From Anaerocolumna chitinilytica (lineage in GTDB: Bacteria; Bacillota; Clostridia; Lachnospirales; Lachnospiraceae), in contig NZ_AP023368.1 in NCBI RefSeq assembly GCF_014218355.1, forward strand, positions 500,001-564,000: a DNA stretch of 64,000 bases. Reading direction: 5' to 3'. Position 1 is the stretch's first letter; each line of letters begins with the position of its first letter. A program made the position numbers and the translations under genes. Below are positions 18,741 to 27,922 of the stretch, piece after piece. A model generated the notes under the pieces. That model did not search any database, had not been told where the DNA came from, and saw nothing but the letters and a program-made list of their open reading frames with translations.

Positions 18741-20084
18741 TTATAGAACCGGACTTTCAAGGATGTTTTTTTCCTGTCTTTTATCTGATTTTTTCTCTGA
18801 GAATTTCTTTTCTACCTTTTTTTCTGAGAATTTCTTTTCAGCCTTTTTTTCTAACGATTTCTTTTCAGTCTTTTTCTCTGGCAATTTCTTTTCGGTCTTT
18901 TTCTCTGAGGATTTCTTTTCAGCCTTTTTCTCTAAAGTTTTCTTTTCAGCCTTTTTCTCTGAGGATTTCTTTCCAGTCTCTTTCTCTGAGGATTTTATTT
19001 CGGCCTTTTTCTCTGAAAGCTCCTTTTCAGTACTTTCCTCTGAAAGCTTCTTCTCCATCCTTTTCTCTGAGATCTTTTTCTCCGCTTTTTTCTCTAACAG
19101 CTTTTTTTCCGCTTTTATTTCTGAAGTTTTCTTCTCAGCTTTTTTCTCCTGCCTTCTTTTCTCGGCTTTTGTCACTGCTAATAAGCTTTCGGCCTCATCC
19201 TCATGTAATATAGATTTCTTTGATGAAAACTTTTTTGTCTTCTCGGTAGTTTCCGGTGAAGGAGGGGTCTTCTTGCGTTTCCCGGTATCTCTGGCAACGG
19301 CAATATAAAACATTTGAATGCGAAGTTTATTTTCATCATATATATCCATGCTCTTGTACAAATCTTTATAATAATCAAAGAGTATACCTTTTGTGCGTAT
19401 CGTCTGGCGAAGATTGACCTGGGTCGCTACAAGGCTGCCTTTGGTTTTAACATAGTAATAAACCGGAGTTTTAATCACATAGACATCTTTAACATATTGC
19501 AGGTATTCAAGATTAAAGAGGAAATCTTCGCACCAGTTTAAATCCCTGTTGCATTTTAGCTTATGAGACTTAATGATGTCAGTCCGGAAAAATTTATTCC
19601 ACATAACCCCATAATAAAAATTGGCTGGTGCTTTCATCATAAATTCTGCAAATTGTCTTCGGCTTACAAGACCTTCTTCCGGTATATGGCCCTTAATATA
19701 TATTTTGTGGTTTACCACCCGGTGATAGTCTGTTATGACCATATCACAATTATAGGTTTCAGCAGTACTAACAAATGTCTGTGTAGCATCCTTGGTAATC
19801 CAGTCATCACTATCTACAAATTGCAGATATTTACCCCGGGCATTCTTTATTCCAAGATTGCGGCTGTCACTTACACCTGAATTCCCCTTATTGAGTATAT
19901 GAAAGCGTGGATCACTGTCTCGGAATTTCTTAAGAACCTTCATACTGTGATCTTTGCTCCCATCATTTACAACGAGCACTTCTATATTCTTGTAGGTCTG
20001 ATTGCGGATACTGGTTAGACAGCGTTCAATTGTTTGTTCTCCGTTATATAATGGTACAATAATACTGACCAGCGGTTCCCCCAT
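18741..20084 (-). CDS. Family 2 glycosyltransferase with Lys/Glu repeat tail, 3' end altered by the insertion sequence
   Basis: 447 aa. Residues 1-260 form a GT-A glycosyltransferase (VSIIVPLYNGEQTIERCL, VVNDGSKDHS, metal-binding DSDDW). It would transfer sugars from nucleotide donors to a surface glycan; no membrane helices are seen. Residues about 298-440 are a run of about fifteen 9-residue units near KKAEKKxSE, expected to be a highly charged helix or disordered tail. The last three residues and the stop (GTT CTA TAA) come from the ISL3 right end. Joining the sequence across the element at the target duplication gives an original ending ESPTDET then TAATAA, so only about five native residues were lost and function is probably kept. 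Confidence 0.88.
   Translation of the reverse strand: MGEPLVSIIVPLYNGEQTIERCLTSIRNQTYKNIEVLVVNDGSKDHSMKVLKKFRDSDPRFHILNKGNSGVSDSRNLGIKNARGKYLQFVDSDDWITKDATQTFVSTAETYNCDMVITDYHRVVNHKIYIKGHIPEEGLVSRRQFAEFMMKAPANFYYGVMWNKFFRTDIIKSHKLKCNRDLNWCEDFLFNLEYLQYVKDVYVIKTPVYYYVKTKGSLVATQVNLRQTIRTKGILFDYYKDLYKSMDIYDENKLRIQMFYIAVARDTGKRKKTPPSPETTEKTKKFSSKKSILHEDEAESLLAVTKAEKRRQEKKAEKKTSEIKAEKKLLEKKAEKKISEKRMEKKLSEESTEKELSEKKAEIKSSEKETGKKSSEKKAEKKTLEKKAEKKSSEKKTEKKLPEKKTEKKSLEKKAEKKFSEKKVEKKFSEKKSDKRQEKNILESPVL
18788..19175 (-). repeat. 27-bp coding tandem repeats in the glycosyltransferase gene
   Basis: About fourteen to fifteen imperfect 27-bp units (plus-strand pattern near TTTCTTTTCAGCCTTTTTCT) encode the Lys/Glu tail. 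The opposite strand shows long Phe/Ser-rich reading frames that are by-products of the repeat. Confidence 0.85.
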
Positions 20085-20455
20085 AATAATTACCCTTTCT
20101 CATAAAATATTTAAATAGCTGAGATAATAGAAATATCTGTTAATTTCCAGGATGATTTCATTATAACATTTCTTTCTATACATTTCTATCGGTATTCCAT
20201 TGGAGTTTAAAGTAGTACAGGAAGAAAGATTTTTAACAAGAAATAACAGTAAGAAAAATCTTCATTAGGAACATATTTACAGTACAAATAAGCTGTCAAT
20301 ATAAGTGCCATAAATGCCTCTTATAAATAAGCATAAGCATGAATAAAAATTAAAAATATTTTGCGAAAAGCAGTAAAAACAGCGTGTTTTCCATTGCATG
20401 AGAAGATATTTTGTGATAGACTGACACAAATGACAGTGCAAAGGAGGTAACTCTC
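20085..20455. other. Intergenic region between divergent glycosyltransferase and aminotransferase genes
   Basis: Gene-free, AT-rich. It contains a 9-bp inverted repeat (AAGATTTTT 20226-20234, complement 20254-20262) of unknown meaning and, at its right end, the AAGGAGGT ribosome binding site (20441-20448). No clear promoter hexamers were identified. Confidence 0.5.
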
Positions 20456-21754
20456 TTGAAACCTTACAAAGAGATGTCCAGAGAAGAATTACTGGAGTTA
20501 AGAGACAATTTAAAGAAACAGTATAAAGCAATGAGAGGACTTAATTTAAGTCTTGATATGTCAAGAGGCAAGCCTTGCATAGAGCAGTTAGATATTTCCA
20601 TGGATTTGATGGATATTTTAAATAGTTCCTCCGACCTTACCTGTGATGACGGGATGGATTGCCGTAATTACGGAATTCTTGATGGTCTTCCTGAGGCAAA
20701 AAAACTTATTGGTGATATGATAGAGGTTCCGGCTGAGAATCTGATTATATATGGTAACTCCAGTTTAAATATTATGTATGATGCTATTTCCAGATCCATG
20801 ACTCATGGTGTTATGGGCAGCACCCCCTGGTGCAAGCTGGAAAAAGTGAAGTTCTTATGTCCCGTGCCTGGTTATGACAGGCATTTTGCAATTACGGAAT
20901 ACTTTGGAATAGAGATGATTAATATACCCATGACGGCTGAAGGTCCGGATATGGATCTGGTGGAGAAGTATGTGTCTGAGGATGAGGCAGTAAAGGGTAT
21001 CTGGTGTGTGCCAAAGTACTCTAATCCACAGGGGATTACTTATTCTGACAGTGTGGTGAAGCGATTTGCCAGGCTAAAGCCTGCTGCGAAGGATTTTCGC
21101 ATTTACTGGGATAACGCCTATAGCATGCATCATTTATACGAGGATGAGCAGGACAATATCTTAGAAATCTTAGAGGAATGCAAAAAAGCCGGTAATCCGG
21201 ATATAGTATATAAATTTTCCTCTACTTCAAAGATAAGCTTCCCAGGTTCCGGTGTTGCTGCCATAGCAACCTCACCCAACAATCTGGTAGATATTAAGAA
21301 ACAATTAGGAATTCAGACCATTGGCCATGATAAAGTAAACCAATTGCGCCATGTCAGATACTATAAAGATATTAATGGTATTATCAGCCATATGAAGAAA
21401 CACGCGGATATTTTAAGACCAAAATTCGAAGCAGTGCTGAACATTTTGGAAACAGAGCTTAACGGGCTTGAGATAGGTACATGGTATAAACCCAAGGGTG
21501 GATATTTCATTTCCTTTGACACAATAGATGGTTGTGCGAAAGCAGTAGTAGAGAGGGCTCAAAAGGCAGGAGTAAAGTTAACTTCTGCAGGGGCGACTTA
21601 TCCATATGGAAAGGACCCCCATGACAGTAATATACGTATTGCACCTTCTTTTCCTCCGGATAAGGATCTAAAGACTGCCATGGAGCTGTTTACACTATGT
21701 GTTAAGCTTGTTAGTGCCGATAAATACCTGGCTATGCTCGAGGAAAGAGCATAG
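20456..21754 (+). CDS. Type Ic aspartate aminotransferase-like PLP enzyme
   Basis: 432 aa, fold-type I PLP aminotransferase of the AspT/Asp_aminotransf (PF12897) group. Visible: SLDMSRGKPCIEQL substrate-side motif, YGNSS phosphate-binding segment, CVPKYSNPQG, YWDNAYSMH, and the Schiff-base Lys in FSSTSKISFPGSG (about residue 258). It should move the amino group of aspartate or a related amino acid to 2-oxoglutarate. The start is a TTG at 20456, supported by AAGGAGGT seven bases upstream. It is monocistronic with its own terminator. Confidence 0.92.
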   Translation: MKPYKEMSREELLELRDNLKKQYKAMRGLNLSLDMSRGKPCIEQLDISMDLMDILNSSSDLTCDDGMDCRNYGILDGLPEAKKLIGDMIEVPAENLIIYGNSSLNIMYDAISRSMTHGVMGSTPWCKLEKVKFLCPVPGYDRHFAITEYFGIEMINIPMTAEGPDMDLVEKYVSEDEAVKGIWCVPKYSNPQGITYSDSVVKRFARLKPAAKDFRIYWDNAYSMHHLYEDEQDNILEILEECKKAGNPDIVYKFSSTSKISFPGSGVAAIATSPNNLVDIKKQLGIQTIGHDKVNQLRHVRYYKDINGIISHMKKHADILRPKFEAVLNILETELNGLEIGTWYKPKGGYFISFDTIDGCAKAVVERAQKAGVKLTSAGATYPYGKDPHDSNIRIAPSFPPDKDLKTAMELFTLCVKLVSADKYLAMLEERA

Positions 21755-21786
21755 AATACTCCTTCAGATTATGGTTCAACAATATC

Positions 21787-21835
21787 CCAAAGGAGGGAGT
21801 TGTATGTATTTCTAATACATTCAACTCTCTTCTTT
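21787..21835 (+). terminator. Terminator after the aminotransferase gene
   Basis: Long stem (AGGAGGGAGTTGTATGTATT with its near-complement, loop TCT) followed by CTTCTTT. Confidence 0.75.
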
Positions 21836-21885
21836 ATGGGAATACAGGATTTACCTTTCTTCTGATACATATGCTTCTGGCATCA

Positions 21886-22008
21886 TGTTATAAATTTTGT
21901 TGTGTGAATAAAAATCATGCAACGGACAAGTTCCCTAAATATTGTTCTATAGGACAAGCGTTGAAATCAAGCCTATGGACACTACAAATTTCTCAGGAGG
22001 ATTTTTTT
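21886..22008 (+). promoter_or_regulatory. Extended -10 promoter and structured leader of the BMP transporter operon
   Basis: TGTTATAAA (21886-21894) would start a leader of about 105 nt. In it GGACAAG occurs twice (21924-21930, 21952-21958) and ATTGTTC (21941-21947) can pair with either copy. CAACG (21920-21924) can close with CGTTG (21959-21963), and CTATAGG (21947-21953) with CCTATGG (21972-21978). These pairings compete. It does not match the purine riboswitch consensus. Confidence 0.4.
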
Positions 22009-23229
22009 ATGAAAAAAGTGGTTACATTATTGCTGGTAATGGCAATGGTAGTCGGAATGATGACTGGATGCGGTAAAGCTGACAAAAGCTCCGGATCTTC
22101 ATCAGAGACAGCAAAGGGTATTGATAAGTCTAAAATCAAAGTAGGTATTATCTACATTGGTGATGAGAATGAAGGCTATACAGCAGCTCATATGGCTGGT
22201 ATTAAGGCTATGATAGAAAATCTTGGTTTATCAAAGGACCAGGTTATAGAGAAAACGAATATCGGTGAAGATGAAGCTTGTTATGACGCTGCAGTGGATC
22301 TGGCAGATCAGGGCTGCAACATCATATTTGCCAACAGCTTTGGACACGAGACATACTTAATGCAGGCAGCAGCTGATTACCCGAATGTTCAGTTCTGTCA
22401 TGCTACCGGTTATCAGGCTAAGTCCTCAAAACTTGCAAATATGCATAACTACTTTACAGCAGTTTATGAATCCCGTTATGTATCCGGTGTGGTAGCAGGC
22501 CTTAAGTTACAGGACATGATTAAAAACGGAACCATTACAGAAGACCAGGCTAAGATGGGCTATGTCGGCGCTTATCCTTATGCAGAAGTAGTATCCGGTT
22601 ATACCGCTTTTTACCTTGGCGCTAAGAGTGTTGTTCCTTCCGTTACAATGGAAGTAAAATATACCAACAGCTGGGGTGATATGGCAACTGAAAATGAAGT
22701 TGCAAAACAGCTGATTGCTGATAACTGTGTATTAATCAGCCAGCATGCTGATACCACCGGTGCTCCGACTGCCTGTGAAGAAGCAAAAGTTCCTTGCGTT
22801 GGTTACAATGTTGATATGACTTCTGTTGCTCCTAATACCGCATTAACCTCTGCCACTATTAACTGGGCACCTTATTATACTTATGCAGTGAAGTCAATAA
22901 TTGACGGAACAGCAATTACAACTGATTGGAGTCAGGGCTATGCAGACGGAGCAGTTGGTATCTCTCCTTTGAATGACAAGGTAGTTGCTCCCGGAACTGC
23001 TGATGAAGTTGCTAAGGTAGAAGCATCCTTAAAAGATGGTTCCCTTAAGGTATTTGATACCAGTAAGTTCACTGTGAAAGGTTCCAAGATCGAGGACTTA
23101 ATCAAAGACAGCGCTGATTTCTCTAAGTATTCCGCATATGTTTCCGATGGATATTTTCATGAGTCAGAAGTTATCTCCGCACCTGCTTTTGATTTAAGAA
23201 TTGATGGAATTACCGAATTGACAAAATAA
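22009..23229 (+). CDS. BMP-family nucleoside-binding lipoprotein
   Basis: 406 aa. Lipoprotein signal peptide with lipobox MTGC (Cys about 22), a Ser-rich linker, then a periplasmic-binding-like BMP/PnrA domain from KVGIIYIGDENEGYT. It captures a substrate outside the cell for the ABC transporter encoded by the next three genes; family precedent is purine nucleosides. The ATG at 22009 is chosen because AGGAGG lies eight bases upstream and the signal peptide starts there. A hairpin between this gene and the ATPase gene may set the binding protein to a higher level than the rest. Confidence 0.93.
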   Translation: MKKVVTLLLVMAMVVGMMTGCGKADKSSGSSSETAKGIDKSKIKVGIIYIGDENEGYTAAHMAGIKAMIENLGLSKDQVIEKTNIGEDEACYDAAVDLADQGCNIIFANSFGHETYLMQAAADYPNVQFCHATGYQAKSSKLANMHNYFTAVYESRYVSGVVAGLKLQDMIKNGTITEDQAKMGYVGAYPYAEVVSGYTAFYLGAKSVVPSVTMEVKYTNSWGDMATENEVAKQLIADNCVLISQHADTTGAPTACEEAKVPCVGYNVDMTSVAPNTALTSATINWAPYYTYAVKSIIDGTAITTDWSQGYADGAVGISPLNDKVVAPGTADEVAKVEASLKDGSLKVFDTSKFTVKGSKIEDLIKDSADFSKYSAYVSDGYFHESEVISAPAFDLRIDGITELTK

Positions 23230-23277
23230 TTTATTTATTTGGTAAATAGTACAGGGCTTAGCATACAGCCCTATTTA

Positions 23278-23304
23278 GCGGGACTGCTTTTTTTGCAGTT
23301 CCGC
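23278..23304 (+). other. Intercistronic hairpin in the BMP transporter operon
   Basis: GCGGGACTGC pairs with GCAGTTCCGC around a loop of seven T. No T-run follows, so it is more likely a message-stabilising or partial-termination structure than a full terminator. Confidence 0.5.
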
Positions 23305-23330
23305 AAATTTATTGTGTAGGAGGTTTTTTT

Positions 23331-24884
23331 GTGGAACAGGTAAACGCCATTGAATTAAAAAATGTTACCAAACGGTTTGGCGAAGTAATTGCAAATGACA
23401 GTGTGAATCTCTCCGTTAAAAAGGGTGAAATATTGTCTATCTTAGGAGAAAACGGCAGCGGAAAAACCACGCTTATGAATATGCTTTCCGGGATTTATTT
23501 TCCCGATGAAGGCCAGATATTTATTAACGGAAAAGAAGTAACCATACGTTCTCCAAAAGATTCCTTTGCATTAGGAATCGGTATGATTCATCAGCATTTT
23601 AAACTGATTGATATCCTGACAGCTGCGGAAAATATTATATTAGGCTTACAGGGCAGTAAAACCTTAAAGATGCATCAGGTGCATGAAGAGATTAATAAGC
23701 TTACCTCCCAGTATGGCTTTGATCTGAATCCGTCACAAAAAATCTATGATATGTCTGTATCCCAGAAGCAGACTGTTGAGATTGTAAAAGTACTCTATCG
23801 TGGAGCTGATATCCTGATATTGGATGAACCTACGGCTGTGTTAACTCCCCAGGAAACAAAGAAGCTCTTTGATGTGCTTCGTAATATGAGAAAAGCTGGA
23901 AAATCTATTATTATCATTACCCATAAGTTAAATGAAGTATTGGAGCTTTCTGACCGTGTTACTGTTCTAAGAAAAGGTAAATATATCGATACAGTAAATA
24001 CTTCAGAAGCAACCGCATCTTCTTTAACAGAGATGATGGTAGGAGAAAAGGTTAAGTTAGATATTGATCGTACAGAACCTTCTAACACAGAAAAACGGAT
24101 TGAGATGAGAGGCATAACCTGTAGAAACAGAGAAGGACTTAAAGTCTTAAAGGAAGCTTCTTTTCAGGCGTACAGTGGTGAGATTTTAGGCATTGCCGGC
24201 ATTGCCGGAAGCGGACAAAAGGAACTTTTGGAAGCAATAGCAGGACTTCAGAACATCGAGAGCGGGGAGATCTTATACTATGCACCGGATGGCAGTACCA
24301 ATAAGATCTCTGATATGAAGGCTGCAGATATCAGGGATCTAAAGATCCATCTGTCCTTTGTTCCGGAGGACAGGTTAGGAATGGGATTAGTAGGTTCCAT
24401 GGATCTAACGGATAATATGATGCTCAGAAGTTACAAAGATGGAAAGCATTTCTTTGTAGACCGCAAAAAACCGAAGAATCTTGCAAGCAGTATTGTGGAG
24501 AAGCTTGATGTTGTAACTCCCGGAGTGGATACCCCTGTAAGACACCTTTCAGGCGGAAATGTGCAAAAGGTATTAGTCGGCCGTGAAATTGCATCCAATC
24601 CTACGGTCCTTATGGTAGCTTATCCCGTAAGAGGACTTGATATTAATTCCTCCTATACCATTTATAATCTGCTTAATGAACAGAAGGAAAAAGGAGTTGC
24701 CGTAATCTGTGTAGGCGAGGACTTGGATGTATTGCTGGATTTGTGTGACAAAATACTTGTACTGAATGGCGGAAGAGTATCCGGTGTTGTGGATGCAAGA
24801 AAAGCAACCAAGGAAGAACTCGGACTTATGATGACATCGGATAGAAAGGGGGTACATAAACATGAGCAGAGAAGCAGCAAATAG
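23331..24884 (+). CDS. ABC transporter ATPase with two nucleotide-binding domains (NupO/YufO type)
   Basis: 517 aa, duplicated ABC domain as in sugar and nucleoside CUT2-like importers. First half: Walker A GENGSGKTT, Walker B ILILDEPTAVL, but an atypical signature (MSVSQKQ). Second half: degenerate Walker A (GIAGSGQKE), good signature LSGGNVQK, atypical Walker B region (VLMVAYPVRGLD). This division of labour is normal for the family. GTG start at 23331 behind TAGGAGG. It overlaps the first permease gene by 23 bases. Confidence 0.93.
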   Translation: MEQVNAIELKNVTKRFGEVIANDSVNLSVKKGEILSILGENGSGKTTLMNMLSGIYFPDEGQIFINGKEVTIRSPKDSFALGIGMIHQHFKLIDILTAAENIILGLQGSKTLKMHQVHEEINKLTSQYGFDLNPSQKIYDMSVSQKQTVEIVKVLYRGADILILDEPTAVLTPQETKKLFDVLRNMRKAGKSIIIITHKLNEVLELSDRVTVLRKGKYIDTVNTSEATASSLTEMMVGEKVKLDIDRTEPSNTEKRIEMRGITCRNREGLKVLKEASFQAYSGEILGIAGIAGSGQKELLEAIAGLQNIESGEILYYAPDGSTNKISDMKAADIRDLKIHLSFVPEDRLGMGLVGSMDLTDNMMLRSYKDGKHFFVDRKKPKNLASSIVEKLDVVTPGVDTPVRHLSGGNVQKVLVGREIASNPTVLMVAYPVRGLDINSSYTIYNLLNEQKEKGVAVICVGEDLDVLLDLCDKILVLNGGRVSGVVDARKATKEELGLMMTSDRKGVHKHEQRSSK

Positions 24885-25968
24885 AGATGTATTTATACAG
24901 ATGACCAAAAGGGATGGCATTTCCAAGAAAAAAGCCTGGACAATCAGAGGAATTGCTATCATCCTGTCCCTGATTGTATGCGCCCTTGTTATTGTAGCAA
25001 TAACCAATGACAATCCCATTCAGGTATATCTTGGAATTATAGATGGAGCAATAGGCAGAAAACGCCGGTTATGGGTTACCGTACGTGAGACCATGACCCT
25101 TCTAATCATAGCAGTAGGACTTACACCGGCCTTTAAGATGAGATTCTGGAATATCGGTGCAGAAGGACAGATTTTAATGGGCGGTGCGGCAACGGCAGCT
25201 ATGATGATCTATTTTGGAGATGTTATGCCTAACTGGCTTTTGCTTTTGGTTATATTTGCAGTGAGCAGTATTGCCGGAATGCTGTGGGGACTCCTTCCTG
25301 CTGTATTCAAAGCATATTACAACACCAACGAAACGTTATTTACACTGATGCTGAATTATGTAGCGATGCAGATCGTAACCTTCTGCATTGTTTTCTGGGA
25401 GAACCCTACCGGCTCCAATACTGTTGGTATTATCAACGGTGCTACCAGACAGGGCTGGTTTGGCAATGTTTTCGGTCTGCAGTATGGTTTAAATGTTATT
25501 ATCGTACTTATTATGACAGTGGCAGTGTATCTCTATATGAGACATAGTAAGCAGGGATATGAAATTGCAGTAGTCGGAGAAAGTCAGAACACAGCTATGT
25601 ATGCAGGTATTAATGTTAAAAAAGTTATTATCCGTACAATGTTGATTTCCGGTGGAATCTGCGGTTTGGCAGGAAGTATTATTGTAAGCGGTGCCAGCCA
25701 TACCATATCCACCAGTACGGCAGGCGGAAGAGGCTTTACAGCAATCATTGTTGCCTGGATGTCTAAGTTTAATCCCATTGCCATGCTTTTTGTATCTGCC
25801 TTCCTGGTATTTATGCAGCAGGGCTCTGTGCAGATAGCTTCCCAATATGGGTTGAATCAGAATGCATCGGATATTATAACCGGTATTCTGTTATTCTTCC
25901 TGATAGGATGTGAGTTCTTTATAAACTATAAACTGGAATTCCGTAAATTGAAAAAGGAGGCACAGTAG
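24862..25968 (+). CDS. Nucleoside ABC transporter permease (NupP/YufP type)
   Basis: 368 aa, about ten membrane segments, BPD_transp_2 family. Recognisable stretches are the FKMRFWNIGAEGQILMGG loop and GLAGSIIVSGASH near residue 270. It forms the membrane channel with the following permease. The start overlaps the ATPase gene and follows AGGGGG, so translation is probably coupled. Confidence 0.92.
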   Translation: MSREAANRDVFIQMTKRDGISKKKAWTIRGIAIILSLIVCALVIVAITNDNPIQVYLGIIDGAIGRKRRLWVTVRETMTLLIIAVGLTPAFKMRFWNIGAEGQILMGGAATAAMMIYFGDVMPNWLLLLVIFAVSSIAGMLWGLLPAVFKAYYNTNETLFTLMLNYVAMQIVTFCIVFWENPTGSNTVGIINGATRQGWFGNVFGLQYGLNVIIVLIMTVAVYLYMRHSKQGYEIAVVGESQNTAMYAGINVKKVIIRTMLISGGICGLAGSIIVSGASHTISTSTAGGRGFTAIIVAWMSKFNPIAMLFVSAFLVFMQQGSVQIASQYGLNQNASDIITGILLFFLIGCEFFINYKLEFRKLKKEAQ

Positions 25969-25969
25969 T

Positions 25970-26950
25970 ATGACATTGTTATTAACATTTCTTCAAAATG
26001 CAATCAGTCAGGGAATCAGTATTCTCTTCGGTGCTTCCGGTGAGATTGTAACAGAAAAGTCCGGTAACTTAAATCTTGGTATACCTGGAATTATGTATAT
26101 GGGCGGTATCGCCGGCTTGATGGCGGCTTTCTTTTATGAGAAATCTACCAATCAGCCCAACGCATTCATCGGGCTTATCATATCACTATTGGTATCCTTG
26201 CTGGCATCTGCCTTTGGCGGACTGATTTATAGTGTTTTGACCATAACTCTTCGTGCCAACCAGAATGTTGTCGGCCTTGCCCTTACAACCTTTGGTGTGG
26301 GCTTTGGTAATTTCTTCGGCGGTTCCATATCAAAATTAGCCGGAGGAGTAGGCCAGATATCCGTTAAGACCACAGCTTCTGCTTATCGTGCCAGAATACC
26401 GGGGTTATCTAAGATTCCTGTAGTCGGAGACCTGTTGTTCTCCTATGGCTTTTTAACCTACCTTTCCATTGCTATTGCTGTATTTCTGGCATTTTTCTTA
26501 ATGAAAACCAGAAAGGGACTTAATCTTCGGGCAATCGGAGAAGACCCCGGAGCAGCAGATGCAGCCGGCATTAACGTATCCAGATACAAATATACTGCAA
26601 CCATTAGCGGTGCCGCGATAGCTGGCCTTGGCGGATTATACTTTGTAATGGAATACCTTGGCGGAACTTGGAATAACAATGGCTTTGGTGACAGAGGATG
26701 GCTTGCTATTGCGCTGGTTATCCTGGCTCTTTGGAAGCCGGTGAATGCCATATGGGGTTCCTTCCTCTTTGGAGGACTCTATATTCTCTATATTTATTTG
26801 CCCGGTTTAACAAGAGCAACTCAAGAACTTTGCAAAATGATTCCTTATGTGGTTACCATCATTGTGTTAATTCTGTCCAGTAAACGCAACAAACATGAAA
26901 ATCAGCCGCCGGCAAGCCTTGGAGAGGCGTATTTCAGGGAAGAAAGATAA
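25970..26950 (+). CDS. Nucleoside ABC transporter permease (NupQ/YufQ type)
   Basis: 326 aa, BPD_transp_2 family, about eight to nine membrane segments, with the family loop EKSGNLNLGIPGIMYMGG near the N terminus and AIGEDPGAADAAGINVSRYK in the middle. It starts one base after the stop of the partner permease gene (AGGAGG upstream). Last gene of the operon. Confidence 0.92.
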   Translation: MTLLLTFLQNAISQGISILFGASGEIVTEKSGNLNLGIPGIMYMGGIAGLMAAFFYEKSTNQPNAFIGLIISLLVSLLASAFGGLIYSVLTITLRANQNVVGLALTTFGVGFGNFFGGSISKLAGGVGQISVKTTASAYRARIPGLSKIPVVGDLLFSYGFLTYLSIAIAVFLAFFLMKTRKGLNLRAIGEDPGAADAAGINVSRYKYTATISGAAIAGLGGLYFVMEYLGGTWNNNGFGDRGWLAIALVILALWKPVNAIWGSFLFGGLYILYIYLPGLTRATQELCKMIPYVVTIIVLILSSKRNKHENQPPASLGEAYFREER

Positions 26951-26997
26951 AGTTAAAGAATAAGCTTTGGTAAGCACAGTAGCTATATAACCGTAAT

Positions 26998-27045
26998 AAA
27001 GAACAGGGTTCGAAACCTATAGTGGATTCGAATCCTGTTCTTTTT
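26998..27045. terminator. Terminator between the transporter operon and the CPBP gene
   Basis: AAAGAACAGG...TTCGAA stem with its complement ending CCTGTTCTTTTT. Useful to both convergent genes. Confidence 0.85.
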
Positions 27046-27054
27046 GCGATAACT

Positions 27055-27897
27055 CTAGTCTGTCATTTTGGGCTCGTTACAGGTCTTTAAACTATAATGC
27101 TGAAGGTTAAGTTTACGTTTATTTGTGATACAATATAGAGCAGCGAGAGAATAGATTAAAGCAAGACCTATGCCGAATTCGGTGGTATAAAGCTTGGTTC
27201 GACCATAATCTATGGTGAGCGGATCGAATATTACCTGAACAAAAAAGTTGTGACTGGCATGAAAAATAACTCCTGTCCACAAACTGCCGGATTTGCTCCG
27301 TATATAGGTAGTTAAAAAGCATATGGAGGTAACCATGATTGTAAAAAATACCAGAGATAACAGTTTGGAAATTCCATTGTTATAATCACTAAATAGAATA
27401 AGCGGGTAATGGTAAAGATTCCAAATGATTGCTATCAGTAAAGAAGCTTTTACATAAGAGAACTTTTTAAGTAATTCAGGGACCAGAAAACCTCTCCAGC
27501 CGATTTCCTCACCAGCAGCCAGAAAAAACGATATAAGCAGGGAAACAAGCATATTGAGTGAAAATGATGGTATACTTTCCCCATTCAAAAGGATTGCAGG
27601 ATCAAGGCCTCCTAAGCCGGTCCACCAAACAAAAGCATACAAAACGATACATGAAAGAATCGGAATAAATAAACTTAACGGCAGGTATAGCAGTTTACCT
27701 GCTGCCCATCCCATTCCTGATAGGTTTTTATCAAATAGAAGCTTTGTAATAATCGCTGATAAAGCAGGTGTCCACATCAGAAAGATTGCTAAAAATGAAT
27801 GTTCTGCTTTAAAGCCTATTACAGCGATATAAATTGGTAAGCTAAACAGGGTTACCAGACATATAAATAAAACTATCTTTTTAGTGTAAATATTCAT
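27055..27897 (-). CDS. CPBP-family intramembrane metalloprotease
   Basis: About 280 aa, multi-pass. CPBP/Abi motifs are visible: EEIGWRGFL (motif 1, two Glu and Arg), then WNLYHYP with its His and the late FHASHNFFVQ. These enzymes are integral-membrane glutamate proteases related to CAAX processing; in bacteria several act in bacteriocin immunity or export. The ATG at 27897 is preferred because GGAG precedes it and the hydrophobic segment starts there; the in-frame extension to 28113 crosses the promoter. It is controlled by a promoter overlapped by a long inverted repeat. Confidence 0.88.
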   Translation of the reverse strand: MNIYTKKIVLFICLVTLFSLPIYIAVIGFKAEHSFLAIFLMWTPALSAIITKLLFDKNLSGMGWAAGKLLYLPLSLFIPILSCIVLYAFVWWTGLGGLDPAILLNGESIPSFSLNMLVSLLISFFLAAGEEIGWRGFLVPELLKKFSYVKASLLIAIIWNLYHYPLILFSDYNNGISKLLSLVFFTIMVTSICFLTTYIRSKSGSLWTGVIFHASHNFFVQVIFDPLTIDYGRTKLYTTEFGIGLALIYSLAALYCITNKRKLNLQHYSLKTCNEPKMTD

Positions 27898-27922
27898 ATA
27901 CTTTTTTTCTCCATTAGAATAT

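Larger units (their letters stand above)
17310..18750 (-). mobile_element. Complete ISL3-family insertion sequence
   Basis: 1441 bp. Imperfect terminal inverted repeats begin GGCTCTTTGTCAATG (left, 17310) and, as reverse complement, GGTTCTATAATAAATG (right, 18750); about 18 of 25 positions match. A perfect 8-bp target duplication GGACTTTC flanks it (17302-17309 and 18751-18758), the size typical for ISL3. It carries one intact transposase gene. A strong subterminal hairpin (17324-17360) lies between the transposase stop and the left end. Confidence 0.95.

Noticed and set aside
18706..19308. 200-aa Phe/Ser-rich reading frame opposite the glycosyltransferase
   Set aside because: It is the complement of the Lys/Glu 27-bp repeats and depends on their codon pattern; the minus-strand gene has a true domain and start.
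21901..22008. Purine riboswitch before the nucleoside transporter
   Set aside because: The conserved junction sequences of the purine class are not present, so only a generic structured leader is claimed.
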